DNA of 64,000 bases from assembly GCA_027627225.1 (NCBI GenBank), contig JAPFQT010000165.1, forward strand, positions 310,001 through 374,000, read 5' to 3'. Position 1 is the stretch's first letter, and every line of letters starts with the position of its first letter. The position numbers and the translations under genes are program-made. Shown here in pieces: positions 48,050 to 59,000 of the stretch. The notes under the pieces were generated by a model. The model searched no databases. It was not told where the DNA came from and saw only the letters and a list, made by a program, of their open reading frames with translations. The stretch is from Congeria kusceri. Taxonomy: Eukaryota; Mollusca; Bivalvia; Myida; Dreissenidae.

Positions 48050-49876
48050 ATGGCAGAAGCAATTAGTGAAAGAGAATTGCGCCGTATCAGGAGAGAGCAG
48101 TTAAGGGAAGAAATTTTGAAGGAGGAACAAGAATTAAAGGAAAGGAGAATAAGAGAGAGGCTTGAAAGAGAATTACAGAGTGAGGTGTCCAACATCTTGG
48201 ATGAACATGACAGCATTATATCAAACGTGAACACAATCGATGACTATTTATATGGAGAGACAATGAATAGCATTGAACATATATCTAAAAATGGAAAATC
48301 ACGGGACTGCTTGGAAACCCAAGTAAAGAAAACCACACCAGATTCTTTATGTTATTTGGATGAGCACATGAGGAGACTTGATAACACATTACGTGAATTA
48401 AACATAGGAGATCGTGACGATGAAAATAGAAATTATTCCTCGAGTGAATACCACATACAGACAATAATTAGGGACAATTCTTCAATTGTGGCGGATAGGA
48501 AACTAGGAATAGAAGAACGCCTTAGCGATAGAGTACACGATAAAAGATGGAGTAGACATGAGGTAGAGAGTGTCCGGAAATATAGTTTGAGAGATGATAT
48601 TAGGAAAGTACACGATGAATATGAAGAAATAAGAAGTCAATCTGACAAGTATGAAAACAAGAGTATTCAGCTGCAAAGAATACGAGAGGATGAGGAAAAG
48701 AACCATAGATTGATGCTTGAACAGAGATTGGTTTTAGAAAATGAATTGAAACAAAAGCGTCAGGCTGAGAAAGAGTTACTACGAAACATAGAACAGCTAG
48801 AGTTACAGGAAAGGGAATTGCTTAAGCAACGGAGTGAGAATGAAATGCTTGACAGAGAATTGGCTATCAAAAGAATGAAAGATGATGATATGAATAGAAG
48901 ACTAGAACTATTAAAACAGAAAGAAAGTGCTCTTAAAAGTAAATTGCAGAAGAAGAGTGATGATAGTATGACAAGAGAGGTGAGAACAAATGACCTACAT
49001 AAACTGAGCATACCGAAATTGCCGAGCTTTGACGGCAAGCACTTCGAAGAATGGAAGTTTGAAGTAGTATGTCTGATGAGGACAGGGCTGTATCCTGATT
49101 ACGCATTGTCACGTGCTATCAGAAACTCGTTGCAAGGTGATACACGCAAGCTATTGTTGACAATCAAACCATCTGATTCAGCAGAAAAGGTCATCGCTAA
49201 AATGACTGAGATTTTTGGAGAAGTAAAGTCTGGTGAAAGAATAGTGCAAGACTTTTATTCAGCGAAACAACATGAAACTGAATCATGCTCTGCATGGGGA
49301 ATAAGGCTAGAAGCTCTCTTTCAACAGGCAGTTAATAAGGGGGAAATAGAAGAAAGTAAAAGAGATAACAAGCTGAAAGAAAGATTTTGGAGAGGACTGA
49401 AGTCTGAGAAACTGAAAACAGCAACAAGAGTTTCATACGAATCGAGCGACAGTTTTGAAAAGCTTAGAAGGAAAGCGAGACTAGAAGAGGAAGAAGATAA
49501 TCCTGTAAAGGTTACAGAAACAGCAATCTTAAATCAGCAATCAACAGGCGACAGATTTAAAGTTTTGGATGAGATGCTGGAAAGGCTCAAGACCATTGAA
49601 GCTGAGATGAGTGAAATGAAGAAGCAGAACCGGGAAAGGAAGAGAGAATATGGATCCTATGAAGCGCCAAAGTCTAGTGACCAGGAAGAGAGACAATATC
49701 GATACAACAATAGAGGGCGTTATTATAGAGGAGGATTCAGAAGAGGGAGATATTCAAATAGAGAGCAGACTCAAGATAAAAGTCCGGAAGATGAATCAAA
49801 GGCAAAAAATAAACAGAGTAATTTAAACGAGAAAGCGCTTTCACGGCAGGGCACGATGGGAGCGAAGCAGAATTAG
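48050..49876 (+). CDS. gag: Gag, unit G (intact)
   Basis: An intact 608-codon frame without the deletions or substitutions of the neighbouring unit F. The capsid-like region starts near 48995 and the Arg/Gly-rich tail is at about 49692-49762. It overlaps pol from 49822. With units B to E this makes five intact gag copies in the window. Confidence 0.87.
   Translation: MAEAISERELRRIRREQLREEILKEEQELKERRIRERLERELQSEVSNILDEHDSIISNVNTIDDYLYGETMNSIEHISKNGKSRDCLETQVKKTTPDSLCYLDEHMRRLDNTLRELNIGDRDDENRNYSSSEYHIQTIIRDNSSIVADRKLGIEERLSDRVHDKRWSRHEVESVRKYSLRDDIRKVHDEYEEIRSQSDKYENKSIQLQRIREDEEKNHRLMLEQRLVLENELKQKRQAEKELLRNIEQLELQERELLKQRSENEMLDRELAIKRMKDDDMNRRLELLKQKESALKSKLQKKSDDSMTREVRTNDLHKLSIPKLPSFDGKHFEEWKFEVVCLMRTGLYPDYALSRAIRNSLQGDTRKLLLTIKPSDSAEKVIAKMTEIFGEVKSGERIVQDFYSAKQHETESCSAWGIRLEALFQQAVNKGEIEESKRDNKLKERFWRGLKSEKLKTATRVSYESSDSFEKLRRKARLEEEEDNPVKVTETAILNQQSTGDRFKVLDEMLERLKTIEAEMSEMKKQNRERKREYGSYEAPKSSDQEERQYRYNNRGRYYRGGFRRGRYSNREQTQDKSPEDESKAKNKQSNLNEKALSRQGTMGAKQN
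49822..49828 (+). promoter_or_regulatory. -1 frameshift heptamer (unit G)
   Basis: T TTA AAC in the gag frame. Confidence 0.86.
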
Positions 49877-52800
49877 AAAGCCCTACAAGAATAGCTAGTA
49901 ACCTTAGAGAAAGGCTGATAGGTGAGTCAAACGAAGGAGTAATCATCATTGAAGGAAAAGAGATAAAAGCATTGATTGATACTGGATCAATGGTCACCAC
50001 GTTGTCCGAAAGCTACTACAATAAAATGGATCCAAAGCCAGAACTTAGGCCATTAACAGATTTTAAAATTCAGCTGACTGGAGCCAATGGAAGTGCAATA
50101 ATATACACAGGCTATATAGAAGTAACTGTGCAATTACCATGTGCACCAAGACAGTCTCAAATACTCGTTTTGATAGTTAAGGATACCGAATTGAATGCTA
50201 AAGTACCAGCCATTGTTGGAACAAATCTTTTACGACAGTATAGACCAGACTTTGAAATGCAAAGTGAAGATTTTCCTCGAGCATGGCAACTTGCATTTAA
50301 TACAATGATATCGCCAATAGTAGGTAAGGTTAAAACTACAAAGACAGTCATTCTTCATCCAATGGAGACTAAGACCATCACTGGTTTTGTCAGAAAATCA
50401 TGTGTGATTGAAGCAGCTGTTACAGAAACCGGTGATCTGCCTACGGCTTTTGGCGTATGTCCTAGAGTAGTGAGCCTGAACAAACCAGGGAAAACTGCAA
50501 GAGTACCTGTGAGAGTATACAATTTATCAGCCAAGACAATCAAGATTGAAAATAAAAGTGTTCTTTGTAAGCTTGAAATAGTGAATGTTTTAAGGTCTGT
50601 CCCTATCTGCGAGAAAAGTGACAATGAAATCCCAGAAGAAGTGAAAGTCTGCAACATTCAGAGCAATGAATCACATTATGACATAAAGACTGAATTCGGT
50701 GTGGATATTGAAGAGTCAGAGTTGTCACACGAACAGAAGATTCAAGTATACCACTTATTCAAGCAATGGGAAATGATTTTTCCAAAGTGCAAAACCGATT
50801 TGGGACATACGACCGAAGTTAAGCATAAAATCGAGTTGACAGATGAAACTCCATTCAGAGAACCGTATCGACGAGTACCCCCTCATCTATACAACGAAGT
50901 TAAAGAACACCTGCAAGAGATGCTGGATATTGGTGCCATCAAGAATCGAAAAGCCCCTGGTCGTCAAACATTGTTGTCGTGAGAAAGAAGGACGGAACAC
51001 TTAGATGCTGTATAGATTTTAGAAAATTAAACTCAAGAACTAAGAAAGATGCATATGGAATACCAAAAGTTGAAGATACCTTACATATGCTTGCTGGCTC
51101 TAAATATTTTTCGAAGATCGATCTGAAATCTGGATACTGGCAAATCGAACTAGAAGAGGAAGATAAGGAGAAAACCGCTTTTCAAGTTCCAGGTGTTGGT
51201 TTCTTTGAATGCAACAGGCTTCCCTTCGGACTATGCAACGCCCCGGCGACGTTTCAGAGATTAATGGCACGTTGCATGGGTGATCTGAACTTGAGAGAGT
51301 GTCTAATCTATTTAGACGATATCGTGTTATTCTCTCCTGATATAAATTCCCATCTAGATCGACTAAATGCCGTATTTTCTCGTCTAGCACAATACAATCT
51401 GAATGTAAATCCAAAAAAATGTGAATTTTTCAAGACAAAAACAACTTACCTGGGTCATGTGGTGTCAGCAGACGGAATCCAGGCTGATCCGCAAAAGATT
51501 GAAGCCGTCAAAAACTGGCCTGTCCCTAGAACCTTGAAAGATGTCCGGAAATTCCTAGGGTTTGCCGGCTACTATAGGCGGTTCATCAAAGGGTTTTCCA
51601 ATGTTGCCAGACCACTGAACGATTTGCTTCTTGGAACATCAACAAAGAAGTCAGCCAAGAAAAGCCCAAAACCAAAGTTCAGATGGGAGTCTAGTCAACA
51701 AAGCGCGTTCGATGCTTTGAAGCAGAAACTGTCAAATCCACCGATCCTTGCATATGCTGACTACACCTTGCCATTTACGCTGCACACTGACGCCAGTGGC
51801 ACAGGAATTGGCGCCGTGCTGTATCAGAAGCAAGACGGAAAGGACCGAGTAGTGGCATACGCGAGCAGAAGTCTCACAAAGGCAGAGAGGAATTATCCAG
51901 CTCATAAGCTCGAGTTTCTCGCTGTCAAGTGGGCCGTGTGTGATAAGTTCCACGACTACTTGTACGGCGGGAAATTCGAGGTTGTTACGGATAATAACCC
52001 TCTTACCTATGTAACGACATCGGCGAAGCTCGATGCAACGGGACAACGATGGATCGCGTCTCTAGCGAATTACGACTTCAGCATTCGCTATCGGAAGGGA
52101 AAGAACCACAACGATGCAGACGGATTAAGTCGTATTTCCCCATTGGTCATGGACGCCCTATGTACATCAGCTGAGGTCAACATTCCGATTCACCAAACCT
52201 TGGTTTCGCCAGGAAATGAGCCGTCTGCGAGTGATCCAACTGAAGATATACCGGAAGATCTTCTTCAATCGCATAGCCTGTCTAATAAGGACTGGATCAA
52301 GGCTCAGTCGGATGACCCACAATTGAAAGACATAATTAGTCACCTTCGCAATGGCACTAGACCTTCTTCGAAGGATAGTTGCAAACAGTATGCTAGAGAA
52401 TGGGAAAAATTCGTTGTGCAAAGTGGCGTACTATGTCGCAACGCCATGGTCAACGACGTTAATCGAACACAGATCGTTGTTCCAGAGCATCTCAGAAGTG
52501 ACATGTTCAGAGCGCTCCATGACGACTTAGGACATCAGGGAAGGGATCGTACTACTAGCCTGCTGAAGGAGCGATTCTACTGGCCTGGTTTAGATGCGTT
52601 TGCTGCCGAAAAGGTCAAACAGTGTGGTCGCTGTACCCGTAGAAAACGACACCCGGATCGAGCTGAACTTCAGCCCATTGAGTCAACGGCACCATTAGAG
52701 ATTGTGTGCATTGATTATTTGTCGCTTGAAAGGTCCAAAGGAGGGTTCGAAAATGTACTGGTAATAACCGATCATTTTAGCCGGTATGCACAAGCGTACC

Positions 52801-53714
52801 CAACACGTAATCAAACGGCTAAAACAACTGCCAAAGTGTTGTTTGATCAGTTTATTGTCCACTATGGCTTCCCTGCTAGGTTGCACTCTGACCAAGGCGC
52901 AAATTTTACATCCACTTTAATTAAAGAATTGTGTCAGATTGCAGGTATGGACAAGAGCAGAACCACACCTTACCACCCTATGGGCAACGGCGAAACGGAG
53001 CGGTTCAACCAGACTCTACTTGGCATGTTAGGCACGCTAGAGGAGCATCAAAAGGCCGATTGGAAGTCATACATTCCAACACTGGTGCATGCTTATAATT
53101 CCACACTTCACAAGGGTACGGGGTTCTCTCCGTACTTTTTGATGTTTGGCAGGAATCCACGCTTGGCGATTGATGCCTTTCTAGGGTTGCCTACAGATGA
53201 CATCGCTGACAAGAAACATACCGAGTATGTTGCAAAGCTTCGGAAAAGACTCAGCGAGTCTTATGATAAAGCGCGCCAGAACGCTAGATCATCAGGGTTG
53301 TTAAACAAACACTATTACGACAAATCAGCTAGATGTACTCAACTTCAACCGGGTGATATTGTCCTCGTACGTAATGTTGCGCTCCGAGGAAAGCAGAAGT
53401 TGGCGGATCGTTGGGAACACCACCCATACGAAGTTGTAGCGCAGCCGAATCAAGATACCCCTGTTTATGAAGTTAAGCGAGACGGAGCAAGATTTACTAA
53501 GACCAAGATGTTACATAGGAATCTGTTGCTTCCATTTATGACGATAACTGATGTGACGTTAGATCCGTCGAAACAGAGCAAGAGAGAGCAAGAGAAGCCT
53601 TCAACACTAGAGGAGTCCGGCCCCGACTCGGATGTTGGAGCAGAGACGGTTTCTAGACCACAGCGGGTACGGAAGAAACCGCAGTGGATGACGGCAGGCG
53701 ATTTCGTTACTTAG
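49822..53714 (+). pseudogene. pol: Unit G pol, class II, frame broken in reverse transcriptase
   Basis: It has the same missing A in RT as unit E (near 50942, stop 50980-50982) and the same uninterrupted downstream frame, open from 50979 to 53714. Landmarks: protease DTG 49978-49986, YLDD 51309-51320, integrase Asp 52713, Asp 52890 and Glu 52998. The linked silent AACGAC change is present near 52457. A private G-to-T at 53099 changes Lys to Asn in the integrase C-terminal part. Sharing three linked differences with unit E, but not with unit F between them, argues against random sequencing error. Confidence 0.92.
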
Positions 53715-54225
53715 AAAAACTGATATTGAACTGATATTTAAACCAGCTTTCACCGAAATGTTATTAATTGTCATCATTGTTATTAGGCTTGTAGTGTATG
53801 GATGACAAACAATAATTTTATTACACGATTTCAGTTTACAATGCAGCCATAGCCTCAGTATTCTGTTATCTCTAGTCGTAGTTCATTCTTTGAGCATTTG
53901 GTAATTTTTACTACGATTATAAGACTATTATGAATGTACTCAAGTGCATTCTTCTGTAGTCGTGTAGTTAGTAGTACACTACTCATAGGTGTTGCAGTTA
54001 ATATACTGTTATGCAGTTTGCATCGTCCAAAGTTCGCGAGCGTTCGTAATATCTAAGATATTCTAAACCATGCATTTCGGAGCCGTTTTATGCACATTAC
54101 GTGAGATTATATAATTTATTATTATTATTATTATTATATTTTGCGATATTTTTTTACAGTTGCAGTGAATATGCGTTGTAATTTATGTATAAGTCAGGAG
54201 ACTTATTTTGTGGGCAGGGGAAGTA
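53715..54225 (+). other. Unit G 3' UTR with polypurine tract at 54212-54225
   Basis: Non-coding. One private change (TTTTGCGAT near 54144). Confidence 0.8.
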
Positions 54226-54813
54226 TGTCAGAGAGTAAATTAAAGCAATCATTTTGACTTTTCAAATCTTCTCAACGTACACAATCAATTTCGATCTATT
54301 TCTATTAACATTAATTCTTTCCGAACGGTTACTACAGTTCAGCTAACAGCTAACACATCTAACCTGTTTCAATCATCACAACCTGTTTCACGCATGACTA
54401 GTTCGTGGCGTCGGTCATGTGACAGGCGCAAGTAACCGCGCATTTGCCACTTGACCGCCAGAACATAAACACCTTTATATCTTGATATATTGTTCTGCGT
54501 CATTATTACAGGTTAGTGATAGATTATTTAATTATCTTTAGCTTTGTATTGTTATAATTTATTATTACCTGCAACGTATTAAATAATATTAGGTTATCTA
54601 TTGTATTGTAATATTGTAATATTGCCATATTGTTATAATTCTTATCATTATTGTAAGTGTTGTTTTATAAATATTATTATTATTAATGTAAGGCATTTGC
54701 CACTTGACCGCCAGAACATAAACACCTTTATATCTTTGATATATTGTTCTGCGTCATTATTACAGTCCCTTCCCACGAACCATATAAAATATTTGCCGAG
54801 GGATGCGTCGACA
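54226..54813 (+). repeat. LTR7 (588 bp), last LTR of the array
   Basis: It runs TGTCAG to GACA with one base missing near 54483 (ATCTTGATAT), so its two internal repeats (54440-54511 and 54693-54765) are no longer identical. Further private changes lie near 54512, 54530 and 54801. It is the most diverged LTR in the window. After its end the sequence continues A, TGGCGC: the first six bases of a primer binding site. So it was once followed by another unit. Confidence 0.92.
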
Positions 54814-54826
54814 ATGGCGCGCTTTA

Positions 54827-54861
54827 TGTCAGAGAGTAAATTAAAGCAATCATTTTGACTT
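54827..54861 (+). repeat. Partial LTR, first 35 bp, direct
   Basis: It begins TGTCAGAGAG and matches the LTR until the join with inverted gag. Confidence 0.9.
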
Positions 54862-54996
54862 CTTATTTCTTCATATTCATCGTGTACTTTCCTAATATCA
54901 TCTCTCAAACTATATTTCCGTACACTCTCTACCTCATGTCTACTCCATCTTTTATCGTGTACTCTATCGCTAAGGCGTTCTTCTATTCCTAGTTTC
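54855..54996 (-). pseudogene. gag: Inverted gag fragment (142 bp)
   Basis: On the minus strand this matches gag at 6179-6320, codons about 151-197 of the coiled-coil-rich part. It has no start and no ends of its own and is a rearrangement fragment. Confidence 0.92.
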
Positions 54997-55001
54997 TTGA
55001 A

Positions 55002-55063
55002 TGATTGTGTACGTTGAGAAGATTTGAAAAGTCAAAATGATTGCTTTAATTTACTCTCTGACA
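55002..55063 (-). repeat. Inverted LTR 5' end (62 bp) abutting flanking DNA
   Basis: It is the reverse complement of LTR bases 1-62. Its outer edge is the exact LTR terminus, as expected of an integrase-made junction. The adjoining AATGCTCGG matches 61632 in the uninterrupted flank copy. Confidence 0.9.
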
Positions 55064-56029
55064 AATGCTCGGTTGCAATTGTAGCAATTTATGCAGTCAC
55101 ATGTTGGGGTAACAGGACAACAAACGGCATAATCTTTGTTAGTTATTTAAATCAATGTGAATGTGGCATATGCGTATTCATGCCCCTTGTTGCTGAACTC
55201 CTGGGTTTAGTTTGTACAATCACATGTTCACGTTTTGGGAGACCGTTATGTTGCAACTTTTGTTTTTGTTTTCGGAAATACGATCGAAATAAAAAAGAAA
55301 TTCGTGTTCACTGTATGATTTTCAGTTACTTCTTATGTTATACTACGCACCTATCCTAATCAGTTAGCGAAGATTACGTAGCGACGATGTGTCGTTGATA
55401 GCTGCAATAAAAACAAATATATATAAATCTGTCTATGATCATACGATCAGAAACCAAGTGTAAGGCGTTTTGGACTTTAACACTGATGTGCGTTTACCAT
55501 GCGTTTATCTCGATACTTTCCAGTTACATCTTATGTTATATCACGTACCTTTCTTTGACAAGTTGCAAAGAGTACGTGTTCGTACATTTGAATTACGATT
55601 CATATAACAGGAGTTCTATAGTGCTATTCATTTGTTTTTCACTACAACAGGAGTACTATATTACTATTCCATTATTGTTCACAATAAATATCTGCATCGA
55701 CCCTGTCAATTATTCGTTTCGCATAAACATGTACTTTAAACGGTTCAATGGCATGCGATATCTGCAACAAACCACTGTATCGGTAAAGATCTCTTTTTCT
55801 ATTGCATTATGCTTTATATATTGTGCAGTCACTGTTTATAGCGATGATGTGTCGTTGCTATTAAATAGCCCCAGTAAATACAACTATATCAAAAACTCTG
55901 CCCTCGATCATACGATAAAAACAAGCGTAAGGTGTTTATTACATGGACATTTACTAATAACATTGCATAGTTGCGTTCGTTTCGTTATACAGTTGAACAA
56001 TTCCATTTGTGGGAAGGCCAAATTCATAG
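55064..56029. other. Head segment of macrosatellite unit 1, no gene
   Basis: An AT-rich segment that contains degenerate internal duplications. CAGTTAC-TCTTATGTTATA recurs about 200 bp apart (near 55322 and 55522). GATGTGTCGTTG followed by GATCATACGAT recurs about 460 bp apart (near 55386 and 55853). ACAGGAGT-CTATA recurs about 45 bp apart (near 55608 and 55648). A 265-codon frame from 55435 runs through it into the minisatellite, but nothing in it looks like a protein family I know. Confidence 0.65.
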
Positions 56030-59000
56030 TGGTCACAATTCGGACACACATCAAAACGGTCAAAAAAAGAAAATCGCAACGGTCACAATACAAATCTGAC
56101 AAAAGTCACAGTCGTCCCAAAACAAATCGCTCAAACGATAACAAAACAAATCAGTCGCAATGCAAATCGATCACAAGAAAAAAAAGAAGCCGTTTAAAAG
56201 TAATAGTCGCAAGACAAAACTGTCACATGTGAAAACGGTTATAAAACATGTTGACCTTAGGTCACAAAACAAATCGGTCTAAAGTCGAAACGGTCAACAA
56301 ACAAATCGTTTGCACAACAAAGTAGTCCTAAGTCAAAACGGTCAAACAGAAATCGGCAAAAAAATAAACCAGGCATAACTGAAAGCGATCAAAAAACAAA
56401 ATGGTCGAAAATCAATACGGTCAAAACGCAAATAGTTCGTAAATCCAATCGGACACAAGGCAAATCGGTCAAAAGCCATAACGGTCATTGAAGAAAATGT
56501 TTCTAAGAAAATACTGTCAAGAAAAAAATCGTTTAAAAGGAAAAGTGGTCTAAAGACAAATCGGTCACAAGTCAAAACGGTCACAAACTAAATTTGGTAC
56601 AAGTGAAAACGGTCACAAACTAAATTGGGCACATGTCAAAGCGGACTAAAAATAAATACGATAAAAGTAATTTCGGTCACAAAGTAAAGCGGTCGGAAGT
56701 CGAAACGGTCGAAAATAAACCGGTCACAACTGGAAACGTTTACAAAAATAAGTTGTTCGCAAGTAAAAACGGTCAATAAACCAATCGTTCAAAAATCTAA
56801 TCGGATTCAATGCAAATCGGTCACAATACATAACGGTCATAAAAGGAAATGGCCCTTAGCAAACACGTTCTAAAATGAATCGCTTAAAGGTAATATTGCT
56901 TCCATGACAAAGCAGACGCAAGTGAAAACGGTCACAAACTAAGTTGGCCAAGTGAAAATGGTACAAACTGAACTGTGTACAAGTCTTAACGGTCCCAAAG
57001 CCAAACGGTCACAAGTAAAACAGCAAGTAAAACTACCGGTAACAAGCCATAACGGTCATATAACAAGTCAAAACGGTCACTAAACGCATCAAATCGGACG
57101 CAATGCAAGTCGGTCACAAGATATAACGGCCATCAAGCAAAAATGGTCCTAAATCAAAACGCACTAACAACAAATCAGTCATAGGTCAAAACGGTCAAAA
57201 AACAAACCTTTCACAACTGAAAACGGTCTTAAATCAAGTTAAAAAACAAACCTGTCACAAATGAAAACAGTCATTAATCAAGTTGGTCAAAAGTCAAAAC
57301 GGTTTAAAGACAAATCGGTTGCAAATCATATCGGACACAATGTTAAAAAGCATTAACGTCCGTAAAAGAAAACGATCCTAAGAAAAAACGGTCAACAATC
57401 AAATCGTTTAACTGTTAAAGTGGTCCGAAGACAAATCGGTCACAAGTGAAAACGGTCACAAACTAAATTGGGTCAAAGCGCTCACACACAAAAATGGATA
57501 GACGTAATAACGGTCACAAAGTAAATCGGTCGGAAGATGAAACGGTGAAAATAAACCGGTCACAACTGAAAACGGTTGTAAACAAGTTGGTCGTAAGTCA
57601 AAATGGTCAACAACAAAATCAAGTTTGATGCATCGCAAATCGGTCACAAGATATAACGGTCTGTTAACAAAATTGTGCTAAGTGAAAACGGTAGGAAAAA
57701 CAAATCGATCAAAAGTCAAAAAGGTCAACAAACAAATCGGTTGCAAATCAAATCGGTCACAAGACATAACGGCCACAAAAAAATGGTCCTAAGTCACAAC
57801 GGTCAAAAAATCAAACCGATCACAAACGGTCATAAAACATGTTGGTCAACAGTTAAAACGGTCAAAAAACATAACGGTCACAACTGAAAACGAAAAGGTC
57901 GAATACTAAATTTGTCGCAATCCAAAACGGTCACAGATTAAACTGGGTACACGTCATAACGGTCACAAAGCCAATGGGTCCAAAGTCAAACAATAAGTAA
58001 ACATACCGGTAAGAAGCCATAACGGTCATAAAACAAGTTGGTCCTCAGTCAAAACGGTCACACACAAAATTGGTCACAACTCAAAACGGTCACTAAACAA
58101 ATCGGTCGCAAAGCAAATCGGACACAATGCAAATCGGTCACAAGCCATAACGGTCATAAAGGAAAATGGTTCCATGCAAAAACGGTCTATCGGTTACAAG
58201 TAAAAACGGTCACAAAATAAATAGGATACAAGTGAAAACGGCCACAAACAAAATTGGGTACAAGTCAAAACGGTCACAAAACAAGTCTGTTACAGGTCAA
58301 AATAGTAAAAACCAAACCGGTCACAACCCAAGACGGTCACAAAAATGTTGGTCAAAACGATCATTAAACAAATTAATTGCAAGTCGTTATGGTCACACAG
58401 AAAATCGGTGGCATGTCAGAAAGGTCAGAAAACAAACCGATCACATCTGTGGTATCAAAGCGAATCGGTCAAATGTAAAAACGGTCAGAAAACAATCCTT
58501 TCAAAACTCAAAACTGCCACTAAACAAAGCGCTGGTAAATCAAATCGGACACAATGCAAATCGGACGCAAGACATAACGGTCAGGTAAAAAACATTGTCC
58601 TAAGTCAAAGCCATTAGAAAACAAATCGGTCACAAGTCAAAACGGTCAAAAAACAAGTCGGTCACAAATGAAAACGGTCATAAAACAAGTTGATCAGAAG
58701 TCAAAACGGTCAAAAACATAAGTTTATAAGCATATGTGGTCCCAAGACAAATCGTTCACAAGTCAAAACGGTCAAAATATACAGTGATCAGGAAACAAAA
58801 TTGCCCGACGTCAAAATGGTCTGAAAAAAAATCGGTCACAAGTCAAAACGGTCAAAGAACAAGCCGGTCACAACTGAAAAGGAAACTGTCGCATAATAAA
58901 TTGGGTACAAGTCATAACGGTCACAAAGCCAATCGGTGAGAAGTCAGAAAGGTCAGAAAACAAACCGATTTTATCTCCGGTAAGGAAGCGTACCAGTCAG

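Larger units (their letters stand above)
1..54820 (+). mobile_element. Tandem array of a Ty3/gypsy-type LTR retrotransposon, units sharing single LTRs
   Basis: The same interior and LTR recur seven times in one orientation. Steps between equivalent points are 8468, 8468, 8468, 8466, 8450 and 8465 bp, and every difference from 8468 is explained by small indels that can be seen. Only one LTR lies between successive interiors, so this is not a series of independent insertions, which would each have two LTRs and host DNA between them. LTR-to-LTR unequal exchange, amplification from a one-LTR circle, or insertion of a concatemer would all give this form. The array continues to the left of the window; its right end is near 54820. 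Confidence 0.95.
54814..55063. other. Rearranged right terminus of the array
   Basis: In order: a truncated primer binding site (54815-54820); a 6-base filler; a direct copy of the first 35 bp of the LTR (54827-54861); an inverted gag fragment (54855-54996, matching 6179-6320) joined through 7 shared bases (TTGACTT); a 14-base match to the leader (54996-55009, matching 5343-5356); and an inverted LTR start (55002-55063, matching 3440-3501). The last ends exactly at the LTR terminus CTGACA, next to flanking DNA. The short shared sequences at each join suggest template switching or end joining. Confidence 0.88.

Noticed and set aside
55435..56232. 265-codon frame in the macrosatellite head (repeated at 62003-62656)
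   Set aside because: It has no recognisable domain, lies over decayed internal duplications and runs into the minisatellite. Its presence in both copies only reflects recent duplication, and it is shortened in the second.
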